Positions 1 to 9,028 of a stretch of DNA of 64,000 bases are shown in pieces. A program made the translations under genes and the position numbers. The notes beneath the pieces were generated by a model. The model did no database searches, was not told where the DNA came from, and worked only from the letters and a program-made list of their open reading frames with translations. Source of the stretch: Haloferax mucosum ATCC BAA-1512 (GTDB lineage Archaea; Halobacteriota; Halobacteria; Halobacteriales; Haloferacaceae); contig NZ_AOLN01000011.1 of assembly GCF_000337815.1 (NCBI RefSeq), positions 248,001 to 312,000 on the forward strand, given 5' to 3'. Numbering within the stretch: the first letter of the stretch is position 1; every line of letters begins with the position of its first letter.

Positions 1-115
1 CGACAGCAGGTGCAAACGGCGTCGAACCCGACGACCCGGCACCGATAGCCCACGCCATGAACAGACTCGCAAGGGCGGCGACGGCGAAGGTGGCGAGCGT
101 ACCGATAGCTACCAC
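1..115 (-). CDS. Inorganic phosphate permease (PiT family), N-terminal fragment cut by the window edge
   Basis: The reverse strand reads into a hydrophobic N-terminus containing AWAIGAGSSGSTPFAPAV, which matches the first membrane segment and signature loop of PiT phosphate permeases. These are sodium- or proton-driven phosphate importers of the cytoplasmic membrane. Only about 38 residues lie in the window. I chose the GTG at 115 because an in-frame stop lies a little further upstream and a GAGGTG Shine-Dalgarno-like run sits about 8 nt before it. The family call rests on this short stretch only. Confidence 0.7.
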   Translation of the reverse strand, partial: MVAIGTLATFAVAALASLFMAWAIGAGSSGSTPFAPAV

Positions 116-157
116 GACAGGACACCTCGGGAATGAGTGGAGTGCGCGGTGACCATT

Positions 158-325
158 CTACCGGCGACGCACCTCGTCGTATCCCTCGCTCAAGCCGAGC
201 AGGGTCCGGCGGACGAGGAGATACGCGAAGAAGACGAAGAGCAACATCACGATGAGCAAGCCCGTGAATATGGGGTCACCAACGAGAAAATCGACGATGC
301 CGTCTACGACCAAAGGGTCGGTCAT
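158..325 (-). CDS. Small single-pass membrane protein, 55 aa
   Basis: The peptide starts at the ATG at 325 (MTDPLVVDG...) and carries one strong membrane segment at about residues 17-40, followed by a basic, Arg-rich tail. It lies just upstream of the phosphate permease on the same strand, so the two may be co-transcribed. An upstream in-frame extension to 391 has no hydrophobic or acidic character and is probably not translated. The function is unknown; a role as a small partner of the permease is only a guess from position. Confidence 0.6.
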   Translation of the reverse strand: MTDPLVVDGIVDFLVGDPIFTGLLIVMLLFVFFAYLLVRRTLLGLSEGYDEVRRR

Positions 326-421
326 GTGCGAGGATTCCGCGGGCACGGGGTATAGCAATTTCGGCGTCAGGACGTGACGGGATACAAACACTCATACCGA
401 AAACGCGAGTAGCGCGAACAG

Positions 422-1348
422 ATGGCCGACCTCCTCCCCTCCGACGCCGGGGACACCGGGAACGCCGACGACGACCCGGACGACAGAGACCCGCGCGTCG
501 TCGGTCTCGACAGCGACGAAGCCGACGACTTACTCGCCGCCATCTCCTCGTCTACCGCCCGGTCGGTCCTCGCGTCCCTCCACGAATCGCCCGCGACTCC
601 GTCGGAACTCGCAACCGAGGTCGAAACGTCGCTTCAGAACGTTCAGTACCATCTCGGCAATCTCGCCGAGGCGGACCTCATCGACGTGACCGACACGCGG
701 TACTCCGAGAAGGGCCGCGAGATGAACGTCTACGCGCCCGCCGACCGCGCGCTGGTCGTCGTCGCCGGTGACGACGACGAGACTGAAGGACTCAAAGGAG
801 CGCTCACGCGCCTTATCGGCGGTATCGGTGTTCTCGGTATCGGCTCGGTCGTCGTGAACCGACTCGCCCGACCGGAGTCGTTCGTCCCGTTCGGACTCGG
901 GAGCGCGGGCGAAAGTGCGGGCGGGAACGGCGGAAGCGTCGATGTCGCAACGAACGCGAACACCTCCGATGGGTCCGGGTCGGACTCGAACGTGGTCTAC
1001 GAAGCAGACGAAACGACGACCGTCGCGGACGGCGGCGATGCGACCGCGGCGGATGCGGCGACGACGGCTTCGGACGCCGGAGCCACGACCGTCGAGGAAA
1101 CCGTGACCGAAGCGGCGACTCGAACCGCGGAGACGGCGACGCCAGCGCCGACCGCGACGCCGACACCGGCGGCGAACACGACGACGATTGCACAACAGGC
1201 GACGGAGACGGCGGAGACAGCAACGCAACTGGCTGGAGGGTCCGGCATCGCCGAATCGTTCGGGTCGCTCTCGCCGGGGATATTGTTCTTTTTCGGCGGT
1301 TTGACGGTCCTTATCGCATGGATTGCAATCAGCGTACTCCGTGACTAA
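422..1348 (+). CDS. Membrane-anchored winged-helix transcription regulator
   Basis: This 308-aa protein has an ArsR-like winged helix at about residues 30-110, with the recognition-helix pattern LQNVQYHLGNL typical of haloarchaeal HTH proteins. A hydrophobic segment at about 127-148 follows, then a long Ala/Thr/Asp-rich low-complexity stretch (about 160-275), and a clear C-terminal membrane helix at about 283-306. The architecture suggests a DNA-binding domain tethered to the membrane, with the Thr-rich stretch perhaps outside the cell and glycosylated. That topology is inferred. The ligand and target genes are unknown. It stands alone, with its own AT-richer upstream region. Confidence 0.8.
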   Translation: MADLLPSDAGDTGNADDDPDDRDPRVVGLDSDEADDLLAAISSSTARSVLASLHESPATPSELATEVETSLQNVQYHLGNLAEADLIDVTDTRYSEKGREMNVYAPADRALVVVAGDDDETEGLKGALTRLIGGIGVLGIGSVVVNRLARPESFVPFGLGSAGESAGGNGGSVDVATNANTSDGSGSDSNVVYEADETTTVADGGDATAADAATTASDAGATTVEETVTEAATRTAETATPAPTATPTPAANTTTIAQQATETAETATQLAGGSGIAESFGSLSPGILFFFGGLTVLIAWIAISVLRD

Positions 1349-1577
1349 AAGGACCCTTTGAGCCTACGGTGTGTATTTGACCGCCGAACGCATACGACAA
1401 ACTGCGAGGTCGCGTTCGCCCCCCACGACGGTCGGGACACGCCATCTTCGGTGCCCCTGCCCCCGTCCTGCCGTCGCCTCCCCCCGCGGCCTCGGTCCGC
1501 CTGTCATGGAACGCACGAAGCCCCTCCGCTCCAACCCTCCATTCGCGTTCCCGCTGTTCTTTCGGCCCTCCTTCGAC

Positions 1578-2102
1578 TTATCGGCGTCCGCTGGGACCGA
1601 TTCGGAACGTCTCGAACTCCTCGCCATCGACAGTGACCAGCCGGCCGCGTACGCCGCCGCCCGGCAGTTCCTCCAGTTCCGCGTGCGCCCGTTGGTTTCC
1701 GCGGGGTTGTGCGTGGCTCCCCGGATTGAGAAGCGGAATCGCACCGGTCGCGTCGAACGTCGGTCGGTGACTGTGACCGAAAATAACCGCGTCAGCGCCG
1801 CGCTCACGGCCGAACAGTGTGAGCGCGGTGCCGCCGCCGCGCCGCGTGTGCGTCAGTGCGAACTCCACGCCGCCGTAGGTGAAGTTCCGCGCCTTGGGAA
1901 TCCGGTCTCGAATCGCCGCATCGTCGTTGTTGCCGAAGACGGCGAGAAACGACTCGGACTCGTCGATGAAGGCGTCGAGGACGGACTCGCGCATAAAGTC
2001 GCCCGCGTGGACGACGAGGTCTGCCTCGCGGACCGCTTCGAGCGTTCGGTTCGAGAGTCGGTGACCGTCCGTGCTGTGTGTGTCTGAGACGACGACGAGC
2101 AT
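1578..2102 (-). CDS. Metallophosphoesterase of the YfcE/MJ0936 type
   Basis: The 174-aa protein carries the calcineurin-like metal-binding blocks in order: SDTH near the N-terminus, GDFM, GNND, and C-terminal GHSHRP with a following NPGS. These residues bind two divalent metals in small phosphodiesterases that act on cyclic nucleotides or artificial phosphodiesters. The length is normal for the family. The physiological substrate cannot be read from sequence. It is transcribed divergently from the cation efflux gene. Confidence 0.9.
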   Translation of the reverse strand: MLVVVSDTHSTDGHRLSNRTLEAVREADLVVHAGDFMRESVLDAFIDESESFLAVFGNNDDAAIRDRIPKARNFTYGGVEFALTHTRRGGGTALTLFGRERGADAVIFGHSHRPTFDATGAIPLLNPGSHAQPRGNQRAHAELEELPGGGVRGRLVTVDGEEFETFRIGPSGRR

Positions 2103-2222
2103 ACCAGCGCCTAGGCGTCGGGGGGATTGAAACCCACTGACTGCGGCGCGAGAGTCGATTCAGCCGAGATGACCTGTCCGTACGTCGGTAAGTCTATCCG
2201 GGAGGGGGGAGTGGCCCACCAC

Positions 2223-3167
2223 ATGGCAGGCAGTACGTCGGTCGTCATTGCGGCTCTCTTTGCGAACGGGGCCATCGCCGTCCTCAAGTTTCTCGGATTT
2301 CTCGCAACCGGAAGCCCCTCGATGCTCTCCGAAACCTATCACTCGGTTTCAGACACCGGGAACCAGGTGTTTCTCCTCATCGGAATCAGATACAGTCGGC
2401 GCGAAGAGACCCGCGAACACCCCTTCGGTTTCGGCAAGGCGCAGTTTTTCTACTCGTTTCTCGTCTCCGTGATGCTGTTCGGTATCGCAGGCTGGGAGTC
2501 CGCGAAACACGGATACAACGCCCTGATGCACCCGGGCCACGGCGGCGGCGCAGAGCCGTTCATGTTCTTAGGCACGCAAATCGACCCAGTCTACGTCAAC
2601 ATCGCGATTCTCCTCGGAGCCATCGCCTTCGAGAGTTACGCCTTCCTGAAGGCGAACGCGGAACTCCGCCGTCAAATCGAGGAGTACGAGTGGAGCGGGC
2701 TCAGACAAGCGTTCCATGAGACGAGCGACGTGACGACGCTGACGGCGTTCACCGAAGACACCGTCGCGCTCGTCGGGGCAATGCTCGCGCTCGTCGGCAT
2801 CGGCCTGACAGAACTGACCGGCATCGAGGCGTTCGACGCCGCCGCCGCGCTCCTCATCGGTATCCTCCTCATGGGCTTTGCCATCGCGCTCGCGTGGGAG
2901 AACAAACGACTCCTCATCGGCGAGAACGTCCCGATGCACGAAGAACAACGGCTCAAATCTATCGTCCGCGACGACCCCCACGTCAGCCACGTAGACAAGT
3001 TCCGCGCGTCCTACGTCGGTCCCGAAAAACTCCTCGTCACCCTCGACGTGAGCTTCGACCCCGAACTCGACACCGAGGAGATAGACAGATACATCAGCGA
3101 CATCGAAACCGAACTCAGGTCGGCCGACGACCGTGTCCACTTCGTCTACATCGAACCCGAACTGTAA
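2223..3167 (+). CDS. Cation diffusion facilitator (CDF) family metal efflux protein
   Basis: The 314-aa protein begins at the ATG at 2223, which a GGGAGGGGGGAG Shine-Dalgarno-rich stretch precedes. It contains the CDF membrane bundle with SETYHSVSDTGNQ, where metal-site His/Asp residues sit on helix 2, an HPFGFGKAQ loop, and a paired acidic site on helix 5 region (HETSDVTTLTAFTED). A cytoplasmic C-terminal domain follows (about 240-314). CDF proteins exchange Zn2+, Mn2+ or Fe2+ for protons across the cytoplasmic membrane. The metal is not determinable here. Upstream in-frame codons to 2127 lack family similarity. Confidence 0.9.
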   Translation: MAGSTSVVIAALFANGAIAVLKFLGFLATGSPSMLSETYHSVSDTGNQVFLLIGIRYSRREETREHPFGFGKAQFFYSFLVSVMLFGIAGWESAKHGYNALMHPGHGGGAEPFMFLGTQIDPVYVNIAILLGAIAFESYAFLKANAELRRQIEEYEWSGLRQAFHETSDVTTLTAFTEDTVALVGAMLALVGIGLTELTGIEAFDAAAALLIGILLMGFAIALAWENKRLLIGENVPMHEEQRLKSIVRDDPHVSHVDKFRASYVGPEKLLVTLDVSFDPELDTEEIDRYISDIETELRSADDRVHFVYIEPEL

Positions 3168-3188
3168 CGGGCGCGTCGCCCGCGTTTC

Positions 3189-4214
3189 TCACCGAGACTC
3201 GACCGCGTCACCGGCGAGTTCGACCGCGTGTTCGACGTCGGCGCGCGAGACGTTCAGATTCGTCGTAAACCGGGTGTGGTACTCGCCGAACGTCCCGCCG
3301 AGGACGCCGACAGATTCGCACGCTTCGACGAACGCGTCCGCCGTCATCCCCGCCGCTTCGGAGTCTACGACGACGATGTTCGTATCGGGGGTCGCGGCCG
3401 ACAGCCCATCGACGGCATCGAGACCCTCGGCGAGGACGCGGGCGTTTTCGTGGTCGTCGGCGAGTCGCTCGACGTTGTCGAGCGCGAGGAGTCCCGGCGC
3501 GGCGATGATACCCGCCTGTCGCATCCCGCCGCCGAACTGCTTGCGCACGCGAACCGCGTTCTCGACGAACGCCTCGGACCCGGCGAGAATCGACCCGACG
3601 GGCGCGCCGAGACCCTTCGAGAGACAGAACATCACGCTATCGACGCGCTCGGCCATCGCGGCGGGGTCTTCGTCGAGCGCGACGCAGGCGTTGAACAACC
3701 GTGCGCCGTCGAGGTGGACCGGAATCCCGAGTTCGTGGGCCGCGTCGGCCGCCGCGTCGATATCGGCTTTCGAGACGGCGACGCCCCCGCGAGCGTTGTG
3801 CGTGTTTTCGAGACAGAGCAGTCCGGTTCCGGCGACGTGGAGTGACTCCTCCCGCGCGTGCTCGCGGACTTGCTCGGGTGTCGGTACGCCGCGGGACCCC
3901 GCGTCGAAAGCCCGGACCTGCAAGCCCGAGAGTTGGGCAAAGCCGCCGACTTCCCACTTGTAGACGTGGGCTTCGACATCGACGAGGGCCTCCTGTCCGG
4001 GGTCGGTGTGGACGCGGGCGGCGATTTGGTTGCCCATCGTCCCGGACGGGACGAAGACCGCGTCGTCCATGCCGACCGACTCGGCGGCGCGCGCTTCGAG
4101 TTCGTTCACCGTCGGGTCGTCACCGTACACGTCGTCGCCGACATCGGCGTCGCGGGCGGCCGCGCGCATCTCGTCGGACGGGCGTGTGACGGTATCGCTT
4201 CGAAGGTCAATCAT
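3189..4214 (-). CDS. Low-specificity L-threonine aldolase
   Basis: This 341-aa PLP enzyme (fold type I) cleaves L-threonine or allo-threonine to glycine and acetaldehyde. It starts at MIDLRSDTVTRPSDEMRAA, the classic beginning of the family. The PLP lysine lies in FCLSKGLGAPVGS, and HLDGARLFNA carries the Asp that pairs with the pyridine nitrogen. The length is normal. The 3' end lies 21 bp from the convergent CDF gene. The divergent neighbour is an aminopeptidase, and the 140-bp gap between them can hold both promoters. Confidence 0.93.
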   Translation of the reverse strand: MIDLRSDTVTRPSDEMRAAARDADVGDDVYGDDPTVNELEARAAESVGMDDAVFVPSGTMGNQIAARVHTDPGQEALVDVEAHVYKWEVGGFAQLSGLQVRAFDAGSRGVPTPEQVREHAREESLHVAGTGLLCLENTHNARGGVAVSKADIDAAADAAHELGIPVHLDGARLFNACVALDEDPAAMAERVDSVMFCLSKGLGAPVGSILAGSEAFVENAVRVRKQFGGGMRQAGIIAAPGLLALDNVERLADDHENARVLAEGLDAVDGLSAATPDTNIVVVDSEAAGMTADAFVEACESVGVLGGTFGEYHTRFTTNLNVSRADVEHAVELAGDAVESR

Positions 4215-4354
4215 GATATAAACAGACAAACTCCCGCGAGAAATAGCCGCTGGTCGCGTGACGACACAGCGAATCGCGGACGACCAGTGTCGGCTCCAGA
4301 CGGCAATGTGTACGCTTCGAAAGGTGTTTGCCCCGGGGACACACACGACGCGGT

Positions 4355-5440
4355 ATGGACCCGCGTATCCGCGAACACGCACAGACTATCGTCGAGCACT
4401 CCACACGAGTTGAGTCCGGCGACAACGTCGTCGTCTCCGCGCCGGCAGTCGCCGACGACCTCGTCACGGCGATTTACGAACTGCTCGGCGACCGAGAAGC
4501 GAACGTCATCTCGATGGACGCGAATCCGCGATTCATGCGCGCGTTCCTCCGCGCCAGCGACACGGACGAGTTCGAGACGCCGTCGCACTTGCAGGCGCTC
4601 TACGAGGAGACAGACGTCATCATCCGAATTCGCGGCGAGACCAACGCGACCGAACAAAGCGACGTCGCGCCCGAGACCAACGCGGCGTGGAAGCGCGCGT
4701 ACAAGCCGATTCAAGCGGAGATGCTCTCGAAGCGCTGGTGTCTCACGCAACACCCCGCACCCGGAAGCGCGCAACTCGCCGGCATGAGCACCGAAGCGTA
4801 CGAGAACTTCGTCTACGATGCCGTCACGCTCGACTGGGACGCCCAAGCCGAGCACCAACAGCAGATGGTCGAGATTCTGGACGACGCCGACGAAGTACGC
4901 ATCAAATCGGGCGACGAAACCGACGTGACGATGAGCGTCGCGGGCAACAGCACCATCAACGACAAGGGCGAACACAACCTTCCCGGCGGCGAAGTGTTCA
5001 CCGCCCCCGTCAAGGACTCGGTCAACGGTGAAGTCTACTTCGACCTTCCGCTGTACCGACAGGGCCGCGAGGTTTCGGGCGTTCGCGTCCGCTTCGAAGA
5101 CGGTGAGGTCGTCGGATACAGCGCAGAGCGCAACGAGGAAGTGCTCGATGGCGTGTTCGAGACTGACGAGGGCGCGCGCTATCTCGGCGAACTCGGAATC
5201 GGCATGAACCGCAGTATCGACCGCTTTACTTACAACATGCTCTTCGACGAGAAGATGGGAGATACAGTCCACATAGCCGTCGGCGCGGCCTACCCCGAAA
5301 CGGTCGGCGAGGAGAACGAACTCAACGAGAGCGCAGAGCACGTCGATATGATCGTCGATATGTCCGAAGACTCCGTCATCGAAGTCGATGGCGAGGTCGT
5401 TCAGCGCAACGGGACGTTCGTGTTCGAAGACGACTTCTAA
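4355..5440 (+). CDS. M29-family metallo-aminopeptidase
   Basis: The 361-aa protein starts MDPRIREHAQTIVEHS and keeps the M29 (thermophilic aminopeptidase) layout. Its N-terminal nucleotide-like half contains SGDNVVVSAP. The C-terminal metal half contains STINDKGEHNLPGGEVFTAP and a late acidic/His region around DTVHIAVGAAYPETVG. Enzymes of this family remove N-terminal residues from peptides with two metal ions in the cytoplasm. The length agrees with haloarchaeal members. A T-run follows the stop codon. Confidence 0.9.
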   Translation: MDPRIREHAQTIVEHSTRVESGDNVVVSAPAVADDLVTAIYELLGDREANVISMDANPRFMRAFLRASDTDEFETPSHLQALYEETDVIIRIRGETNATEQSDVAPETNAAWKRAYKPIQAEMLSKRWCLTQHPAPGSAQLAGMSTEAYENFVYDAVTLDWDAQAEHQQQMVEILDDADEVRIKSGDETDVTMSVAGNSTINDKGEHNLPGGEVFTAPVKDSVNGEVYFDLPLYRQGREVSGVRVRFEDGEVVGYSAERNEEVLDGVFETDEGARYLGELGIGMNRSIDRFTYNMLFDEKMGDTVHIAVGAAYPETVGEENELNESAEHVDMIVDMSEDSVIEVDGEVVQRNGTFVFEDDF

Positions 5441-5821
5441 GCGTCTGGCGTCTTTTTTCTGAAGGCTCCGCGAGCGAACATCGTGAGTGATGCGGAACCC
5501 CCGAAACTGGGCCGGTCGCGTTCGAAGACGACTGCGAGTGGTCCGATGACGGGGGACCCACTTTTCCGCACGAACTGCAACGTTTCATCTCCACGTTATC
5601 GACCGATAACTGGGTCCTCGTCACGCACTCTCCAGTCGAAATGTCAGCCTTCGGAAAAGCCGTGCAACGAGCGGAACGGAGACCGTAGAAATCACGACGG
5701 AACGGCTCCGAAGCCGTCGAAGTTCCAGTCGAAACAGTTGCCTTCCAGATATGGATTGTATTGTGACAACAATCCGCATGAGTCAGTAGCTTTAATTCGG
5801 AGACCCGACGAAGACGAACCG
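5441..5821. other. 381-bp stretch without a convincing gene
   Basis: Apart from the T-tract at its start I see no gene here. Open frames exist on both strands but their translations have irregular composition and none of the acidic bias of the neighbours. The last 60 bp become AT-richer and include GTAGCTTTAATTCGG about 25-40 nt before the small zinc protein, a plausible TATA region for it. Confidence 0.5.
5452..5459 (+). terminator. T-rich termination tract after the aminopeptidase gene
   Basis: A run of six T bases (TCTTTTTTC) follows the aminopeptidase stop codon by about 12 nt. Haloarchaeal transcripts commonly end at such T-tracts without a strong hairpin. This is a positional inference. 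Confidence 0.4.
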
Positions 5822-5974
5822 ATGCCAGCGGTTCAGTGCCGAGAGTGTGGTCGTGACATCGGCGTTCACGAAATCGAGACGACGACGCAAACCACACCCG
5901 ACGGGTTCGACACGAGATATCGCTGTCCCTACTGCAAACAGGAGATGCGCGACGTGAAAACGCGAATCGTCTGA
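5822..5974 (+). CDS. Small two-CxxC zinc protein, 50 aa
   Basis: The peptide begins MPAVQCRECGRD and ends with CPYCKQEMRDVKTRIV. Two CxxC knuckles about 30 residues apart form a typical single zinc-ribbon module. Haloarchaea encode many proteins of 40-70 residues like this and most are uncharacterised. The start is the ATG at 5822, chosen because upstream in-frame sequence is not protein-like. It is convergent with, and only a few bases from, the Lrp gene. Confidence 0.7.
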   Translation: MPAVQCRECGRDIGVHEIETTTQTTPDGFDTRYRCPYCKQEMRDVKTRIV

Positions 5975-5980
5975 GTGTTG

Positions 5981-6439
5981 CTACTCGTCTACGTCGAGTT
6001 CGAACTGCTCGTTTTCGGTGACGGCGTTGAGCACGACCGACGTGTTCGACTCGCGGATGTCCGCGTCGGTGAGGAGCTTCTTGATCTGTGTGTTCATGCC
6101 GTCAGTGTCGCGGAACTTGCCGATGGCGATGATGTCGTAGTCGCCGGTGACCTCGTAGACCGAAATCATCTGTTTTTCCGTGCGGAGTCGCTCGGTAATC
6201 TCGGGGAGTGCGGAGCCCTCGACTTTGAGTTGGATGACGGCGGTCACGTCGTAGCCGAGCGCGTCATAGTTCACACGCGGTGTGTATCCCTCGATGACCC
6301 CCTCGTCTTCGAGGTCGCGCAGGTGATTCGAGACGGTCGTGACCGACACGTCGAGTTCTTCCGCGAGACTACGCAGACTCGCTCGACCGTCGCCGAGGAG
6401 TGCATTGATGAGCTTCGCATCGAGGTTTTCGTACGTCAT
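5981..6439 (-). CDS. lrp: Lrp/AsnC-family transcription regulator next to glnA
   Basis: The 152-aa protein has an N-terminal helix-turn-helix (about 5-55; [20 protein letters not shown]) and a C-terminal RAM ligand-binding domain (about 65-145; [14 protein letters not shown]... [13 protein letters not shown]). This is the standard Lrp layout and length. It is divergent from glnA with a 126-bp shared promoter region that holds an inverted repeat. The context suggests control of glutamine synthetase and of itself in response to an amino acid, but the effector is not visible. Confidence 0.93.
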   Translation of the reverse strand: MTYENLDAKLINALLGDGRASLRSLAEELDVSVTTVSNHLRDLEDEGVIEGYTPRVNYDALGYDVTAVIQLKVEGSALPEITERLRTEKQMISVYEVTGDYDIIAIGKFRDTDGMNTQIKKLLTDADIRESNTSVVLNAVTENEQFELDVDE

Positions 6440-6466
6440 TACATTCAGAAACCGTCCGGGGGCATT

Positions 6467-6490
6467 AGAATTTTACGAATATCCAATTCT
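6467..6490. promoter_or_regulatory. Inverted repeat AGAATT-N12-AATTCT between lrp and glnA
   Basis: AGAATT at 6467-6472 and AATTCT at 6485-6490 are perfect inverse complements separated by 12 nt in the divergent lrp/glnA promoter region. On the lrp side the repeat covers the AT-rich stretch where its TATA box should be. Lrp dimers bind such dyads, so an autoregulatory operator is likely but unproven. Confidence 0.5.
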
Positions 6491-6528
6491 ATGGCGACCT
6501 GCGGGGAATTGCATTAAGCGGAAAGGTC

Positions 6529-6535
6529 TTTATAG
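6529..6535 (+). promoter_or_regulatory. TATA box of glnA (TTTATAG)
   Basis: TTTATAG lies about 35 nt before the ATG at 6566. This would place transcription initiation a few nucleotides upstream of that start, giving a leaderless or very short-leader mRNA. Confidence 0.6.
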
Positions 6536-6565
6536 TGCGGGTGTTGGAATCGCATGTTCAGGAAA

Positions 6566-7936
6566 ATGACGGAAGACAACGTGCTCACCGACGGTGGGCT
6601 GAGCGACGAAGCACAGGCAGTTATCGACAAAATCGACTCGGAGAACGTCGATTTCCTTCGGCTTCAGTTCACGGATATACTCGGGACGGTAAAGAACGTC
6701 TCCATTCCAGCATCGCAAGCCGAGAAGGCGTTCACCGAGGGAATCTACTTCGACGGGTCGTCTATCGATGGCTTCGTGCGCATCCAGGAGTCCGACATGC
6801 GTCTCGAACCCGACCCGTCCACGTTCGCCATCCTCCCGTGGCGGAAGAAGGAAAACAGCGCGGCGGCCCGCCTCATCTGTGACGTGTTCAACACGTCCAC
6901 CGGTGAGCCGTTCATCGGCGACCCGCGCGGCGTTCTCAAGCGCGCTATCGAGCGCGCAGATGACATGGGCTACGAAATCAACGCGGCCCCCGAGCCGGAG
7001 TTCTTCCTGTTCGAAGAAGACGAAGGCGGCCGCGCGACGACCGTCACGAACGACGCCGGTGGCTACTTCGACCTCGCGCCGAAGGACCTCGCGTCGGACG
7101 TACGCCGCGACATCATCTACGGTCTCGAAAGCATGGGCTTCGACATCGAAGCCTCGCACCACGAGGTCGCCGAAGGCCAACACGAGATTAACTTCACCTA
7201 CGACGACGCCCTTTCGACGGCCGACAACGTCGCAACCTTCCGTTCTGTCGTCCGCGCCATCGCGGCCGAACACGACCTCCACGCGACGTTCATGCCCAAG
7301 CCAATCGCGCGAGTCAACGGCTCGGGGATGCACACACACATCTCGCTGTTCAAAGACGGCGAGAACGCGTTCCACGACGGTGCCGACGAGTTCGACCTGA
7401 GCGAGACCGCCAAGCAGTTCACCGCCGGTATCCTCGAACACGCGCCCGCTGTGACCGCCGTCGCCAACCCGACCGTGAACTCTTACAAGCGCCTCGTCCC
7501 CGGATACGAAGCGCCGGTCTACATCGCGTGGTCCGACCGTAACCGCTCGGCGCTCATCCGCAAGCCGGCCGCCCGCACGCCGGCCGCCTCGCGTATCGAA
7601 GCCCGCTTCCCCGACCCGTCGTGTAACCCGTACCTCGCCCTCGCGGCGCTCATCCACGCTGGTCTGGACGGCATCGAGCGCGGTCTCGACTGCCCCAACC
7701 CGGTCCGAGAGAACATCTACGAGTTCGACGAGGAGAAACGCGAAGAGTACGGCATCGAGACGCTCCCGAAGGACCTCGGCGCGGCCGTCGATGCGCTCGA
7801 AGAAGACGAAGTCATCCAGAACGCACTCGGCGAGCACGTCTTCGAGAAGTTTGTGCAGGCCAAGCGTTCCGAGTTCCAAGACTACCTCGTCTCGGTCTCC
7901 GAGTGGGAACTCGACCGCTACCTCGAAACGTTCTGA
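6566..7936 (+). CDS. glnA: Glutamine synthetase type I
   Basis: The 456-aa enzyme forms glutamine from glutamate, ammonia and ATP in the cytoplasm. It shows the beta-grasp N-terminal domain, the signature [10 protein letters not shown] (about 55-65), [10 protein letters not shown] in the ATP region, and the glutamate-flap/arginine region [25 protein letters not shown] see no adenylylation loop like that of type I-beta enzymes. I chose the ATG at 6566 (MTEDNVL...) because it gives the usual haloarchaeal length; the ATG at 6554 in the same frame is possible. It is divergent from the Lrp gene. Confidence 0.96.
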   Translation: MTEDNVLTDGGLSDEAQAVIDKIDSENVDFLRLQFTDILGTVKNVSIPASQAEKAFTEGIYFDGSSIDGFVRIQESDMRLEPDPSTFAILPWRKKENSAAARLICDVFNTSTGEPFIGDPRGVLKRAIERADDMGYEINAAPEPEFFLFEEDEGGRATTVTNDAGGYFDLAPKDLASDVRRDIIYGLESMGFDIEASHHEVAEGQHEINFTYDDALSTADNVATFRSVVRAIAAEHDLHATFMPKPIARVNGSGMHTHISLFKDGENAFHDGADEFDLSETAKQFTAGILEHAPAVTAVANPTVNSYKRLVPGYEAPVYIAWSDRNRSALIRKPAARTPAASRIEARFPDPSCNPYLALAALIHAGLDGIERGLDCPNPVRENIYEFDEEKREEYGIETLPKDLGAAVDALEEDEVIQNALGEHVFEKFVQAKRSEFQDYLVSVSEWELDRYLETF

Positions 7937-8076
7937 GCGGTTACACCCGAATACCGACCATTTTTCCACGTATGGAACCCTGAGCGACCGCTTCGGGACC
8001 GACGAGAGACGACCGAATCGTGGTGAGACGAGACGACCCAAACTGGCGAGACGACCCAAACTGAAAGGCGGCGCGT

Positions 8077-9027
8077 TCAGTCTGCGTTCGGCGTCGGCGT
8101 GTCACCGGAGAGTCGAAGTTGCAACTGCGGGGCGACGAGGATGAACGCGACGACCGCGGCAGTTGCGAGGACGGTGACGGGAAGCGCCGGAGAAATCGCG
8201 GCGACGCCGACCCAAAGCCCGCCCGCGGCGAAAAACGAGACGAGTCCGAGCGGCGCGGAGAGTGTGGGCAGTGACTCGTGGTCGGAGAGCCGAGACCACC
8301 CGACGAGACCACCGAGCGACCCGCCGAGGGCGGCCGCGGCGTTTTCAGCGTGTGCGGGCGCGTCGGTGACGAAGAGAACCGCGAGCGCCAGCGCACTGAG
8401 ACCAGCCGCGAGCGCGAACAGTCGAATCGGGTCGAGGGAGCCGGGTGCGTCGGTCTCGTCGGCGGCCGCGACCGCGAAGACGACCTTCAGGAACGCGAGA
8501 CCAAGCAGGACGCCGACGACGATGTCCACGCCGTAGTGGACGCCGAGGACGACGCGCGAAATCGAGACCGTTGCGACGAGCGCACCGGCCACGAGGAGAC
8601 GGCGGGTGCGGTCCCACACGTCGAGAAGCGCGACGGACGCGCCGTAGACGACCGTCGTTCCGAGAGCGTGACCGCTCGGGAAGCCGAAGCCGTCGTCGGT
8701 GGTGAACGCGACGAACAAGTCGGAAAGCGGTGTCGGCCACGCCGGCGCGGCGGAGACGGCGGCCGACGGCGGACGCGGCAGGGCGAAGCCGACTTTCAGC
8801 GCGGTGACGAGCGCGAGCGACGCGAGGGCGAGACCGACGAACGACGCCGCCGTCCGCCGCGGTCGGTCGGTGATTCGAGGGCGACGAAGCCAGTACAGTG
8901 CGGTGAACGCGACGAAGAACCACCACTGGTCGCCGAGTTGCGTGACGAGACCGAACAGAAAGACGACTGCGTCGGGCGCGGTCGAAAGCACGGTTTCGCC
9001 GACGCCGCGAGTCTGGAGGAGAAACAT
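8077..9027 (-). CDS. PAP2-family membrane phosphatase
   Basis: The 316-aa multi-pass protein contains all three PAP2 phosphatase motifs: K-x6-RP (KVGFALPRP), PSGH (FPSGHALG), and SR-x5-H-x3-D (SRVVLGVHYGVD). These build a vanadium-haloperoxidase-like active site on the outer membrane face, dephosphorylating lipid or isoprenyl phosphates. The N-terminal half begins QTRGVGE and has about six helices; the C-terminal part adds further hydrophobic segments beyond the core domain. It follows the YihY-type gene with only 1 nt between, so both are probably on one transcript. The substrate is unknown. Confidence 0.88.
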   Translation of the reverse strand: MFLLQTRGVGETVLSTAPDAVVFLFGLVTQLGDQWWFFVAFTALYWLRRPRITDRPRRTAASFVGLALASLALVTALKVGFALPRPPSAAVSAAPAWPTPLSDLFVAFTTDDGFGFPSGHALGTTVVYGASVALLDVWDRTRRLLVAGALVATVSISRVVLGVHYGVDIVVGVLLGLAFLKVVFAVAAADETDAPGSLDPIRLFALAAGLSALALAVLFVTDAPAHAENAAAALGGSLGGLVGWSRLSDHESLPTLSAPLGLVSFFAAGGLWVGVAAISPALPVTVLATAAVVAFILVAPQLQLRLSGDTPTPNAD

Positions 9028-9028
9028 T

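Noticed and set aside
530-1228. Long Arg-rich frame antisense to the HTH gene
   Set aside because: This is a shadow of the Asp/Ala/Thr-rich coding strand; no haloarchaeal protein has such a basic composition.
1371-2087. Long open frame on the plus strand over the phosphoesterase gene
   Set aside because: It lies antisense to a clear metallophosphoesterase. Its translation is Arg/Ser/Pro-rich and lacks domain signals.
6530-8059. 509-aa open frame antisense to glnA
   Set aside because: High-GC codon use keeps antisense frames open. glnA is certain, and the antisense translation has no family features.
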